DNA from: RGIG4079 sp045637505
GTDB lineage: Bacteria > Bacteroidota > Bacteroidia > Bacteroidales > Muribaculaceae
Reading direction: 5' to 3'
Length of the DNA: 14,740 nt
NCBI GenBank assembly: GCA_045637505.1
Contig: JAZTZO010000039.1
Span: forward strand, 1 to 14,740
Shown: positions 13,549 through 14,740 of the stretch, piece by piece
How positions within the stretch are numbered: position 1 is the first letter of the stretch
Layout: the number at the start of each line of letters is the position of its first letter
Notes under the pieces: generated by a model
Told to the model about the DNA's origin: nothing
Database searches by the model: none
Seen by the model: the letters and a program-made list of their open reading frames with translations, nothing else
Program-made: the position numbers and the translations under genes

Positions 13549-14740
13549 TTATTTTTGCAGTTTGAAGTTGATAGGAAGAGTAAACCAACAACGAACTTCT
13601 TGACCATTATTCTTACCAGGGATAAACTTAGGAAGAGATTTCACGAGGCGAAGTGCTTCTTTATCGAGTGCAGGGTGACGACCACGAGCAATCTTAGCTT
13701 GACCTACGCGACCATCTTTATCAACTTCGAATTGAACTACTACACGACCTTGAGCACCTTCTTCTTGAGCCATAGGAGGATAATTGATATGAGAACTGAT
13801 CCATTTCATCAATGCTGCTTCACCACCAGGGAATTGTGGTTTTTGTTCTACAGCAGTAAAGATTTTTTCTTCTTCTTCTTCTTCTTTAATTTGTACTGTC
13901 TTAGAATTGCTGATTGCTGATTTCGCTGAATCTGTTTCTTGCAACTTTTTTTTGTTTGAATTCTTTTCTTCAACAATTTTCCTATTTGGTTCCTGCTTTT
14001 TTGTCGTTTGTTCTTTTCTTGTATTATGAGAGATTTTTGTTTGCTCGTTGATGGTATCGATAGTTGTAGGAATAGAAGAGGAAGCGCACAACGCAGTATC
14101 AACACCTACGGAATCGGAAAATGCCGGAGTTGGGATTGAATTGTTTTTTGAAAATATGATGTATGCAATAATTATAACGGAAATTAAACCACAAATAAAG
14201 AGTATGAAATTTCTTTTTGTCGGTTTTACCTGATCTTCTGAATCTTGATCTATGAACTGATTGGTTTCTTCTACCCCCTGATTTTCGAATATCTCTGATT
14301 TTTGTGATAGATGAGCAACCATATCTTTCGGTTTGGGTTGAGAATTAAATGGTGTGCATGTGTTTTGAGCAGCTATCTGAGTTTTTTCGTCAGCAAGAGA
14401 TGAAATAGGATTAGCCACATGGGAGGTATTGGAGCTATTGTTATTTGGAAGCAATGTAATTAGTTCAGATACTGTTTGAGGGCGTTGGTTGCGTCGTGTT
14501 TGCATTGCTGATGTAATTACAGCCCACATTTGGTTAGAAACCCCATTTATGCGAGGCAAATCTTCTTCCAATAGATACATTGATTCGGGAGGTATTTGTC
14601 CCGAAAGCATGTTATATATTGTTGCACCAATGGCATAAATATCTGTTGCTGGTGAAAATTGTGAGACTCCGGTATATTGTTCAAGAGGAGCAAATCCTTT
14701 GCTGATGCCTACCGGAGTTGTTGATGTTTCGGTATGAGTT
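13549..14740 (-). CDS. Ser/Thr kinase fused to a TonB C-terminal domain (N-lobe outside window)
   Basis: The frame is open to the window edge, so the first Met at 14610 is internal. The visible part begins in the activation loop (THTETSTTPVG) and continues through the kinase C-lobe (EQYTGVSQFSPATDIYAIGATIY, then RRNQRPQTVSEL). A linker with acidic Thr motif DEKTQI (14391-14374) leads to one membrane helix at about 14208-14152. A Lys/Glu/Asn-rich region and six Glu codons follow. From 13863 the protein is a standard Bacteroidota TonB C-terminal domain: QFPGGEAALMKWI, INYPPMAQEEGAQGRVVVQF, LDKEALRLVKSLP, FIPGKNNGQEV, FTLPINFKLQ. The layout is kinase inside, TonB domain in the periplasm. TonB domains normally contact the TonB box of outer-membrane transporters, driven by ExbBD through TonB's own N-terminal helix, which is absent here. 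It is a paralogue of the kinase at 7903-9717 (about 73% over 60 C-lobe residues). Confidence 0.92.
   Translation of the reverse strand, partial: THTETSTTPVGISKGFAPLEQYTGVSQFSPATDIYAIGATIYNMLSGQIPPESMYLLEEDLPRINGVSNQMWAVITSAMQTRRNQRPQTVSELITLLPNNNSSNTSHVANPISSLADEKTQIAAQNTCTPFNSQPKPKDMVAHLSQKSEIFENQGVEETNQFIDQDSEDQVKPTKRNFILFICGLISVIIIAYIIFSKNNSIPTPAFSDSVGVDTALCASSSIPTTIDTINEQTKISHNTRKEQTTKKQEPNRKIVEEKNSNKKKLQETDSAKSAISNSKTVQIKEEEEEEKIFTAVEQKPQFPGGEAALMKWISSHINYPPMAQEEGAQGRVVVQFEVDKDGRVGQAKIARGRHPALDKEALRLVKSLPKFIPGKNNGQEVRCWFTLPINFKLQK
13867..13884 (-). repeat. (GAA)6 triplet run at the kinase-TonB joint
   Basis: Six GAA codons (TTC on the plus strand) encode six Glu just before the TonB domain. 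Slippage would change linker length but keep the reading frame, so it is not an on/off switch. Confidence 0.8.

Noticed and set aside
13867..13884. Phase-variable repeat switching the kinase-TonB gene on and off
   Set aside because: The unit is a triplet, so length changes keep the frame; at most linker length varies.
13848..14105. Minus-strand open frame of 85 codons with a poly-Lys end
   Set aside because: It is an out-of-frame reading of the kinase-TonB linker; the poly-Lys comes from the (GAA)n run read in another frame.
13549..14610. Start of the kinase-TonB gene at the Met at 14610
   Set aside because: The same frame stays open upstream to the window edge and encodes clear kinase C-lobe sequence, so that Met is internal.
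6545..14740. TerY-type triad or type VI secretion regulatory cluster
   Set aside because: Kinase, PP2C and FHA proteins are there, but no vWA (TerY), TerD-like or secretion-structural gene is present in the window; genes beyond the right edge could change this.

Overview
The window looks like a chromosomal piece of a Bacteroidales bacterium (Bacteroidota). The reasons are the hisG-hisD-hisC-hisB order with a fused phosphatase/dehydratase HisB, a TonB C-terminal domain of Bacteroidota type, promoter-like sites of the form TTTG-N20-TAnnTTTG, and moderate to low GC. Genus cannot be fixed from the sequence alone. Every gene I accept lies on the minus strand, so transcription runs from high to low coordinates.

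Region A (14740 to 6491) is an accessory-looking Ser/Thr phospho-signalling locus. In transcription order it holds: a kinase (N-lobe outside the window) fused through one membrane segment to a periplasmic TonB C-terminal domain; a stand-alone LytTR DNA-binding protein; an FHA protein with two membrane helices and a zinc ribbon; a 625-residue Asn/Asp-rich repeat protein with one membrane segment; a double zinc-ribbon FHA protein; a second kinase with a multi-helix membrane tail; and a PP2C phosphatase with a membrane anchor and coiled coil. A strong intrinsic terminator closes the block. Writer (kinases), eraser (PP2C), readers (FHA), a possible transcriptional output (LytTR) and a possible envelope output (TonB domain, repeat protein) therefore sit together. 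I know of no described system with this exact composition, and it is the best candidate here for something new.

Region B (6467 to 5391) is a two-gene operon with a good promoter and its own terminator: a probable secreted or lipoprotein of unknown function and a YkuD-type L,D-transpeptidase.

Region C (5275 to 185) is the histidine operon. Its leader holds a 15-codon peptide with five His codons, a terminator hairpin and an alternative antiterminator pairing, which is a textbook attenuation layout. hisG, hisD, hisC and hisB follow, tightly packed. A CaCA-type cation antiporter gene is coupled to hisB by a TAATG junction.

Region D (202 to 1) is the end of an IS3-family element with the start of its orfA. 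It has inserted into the antiporter gene and cuts it at codon 182, so the antiporter is broken in this genome.
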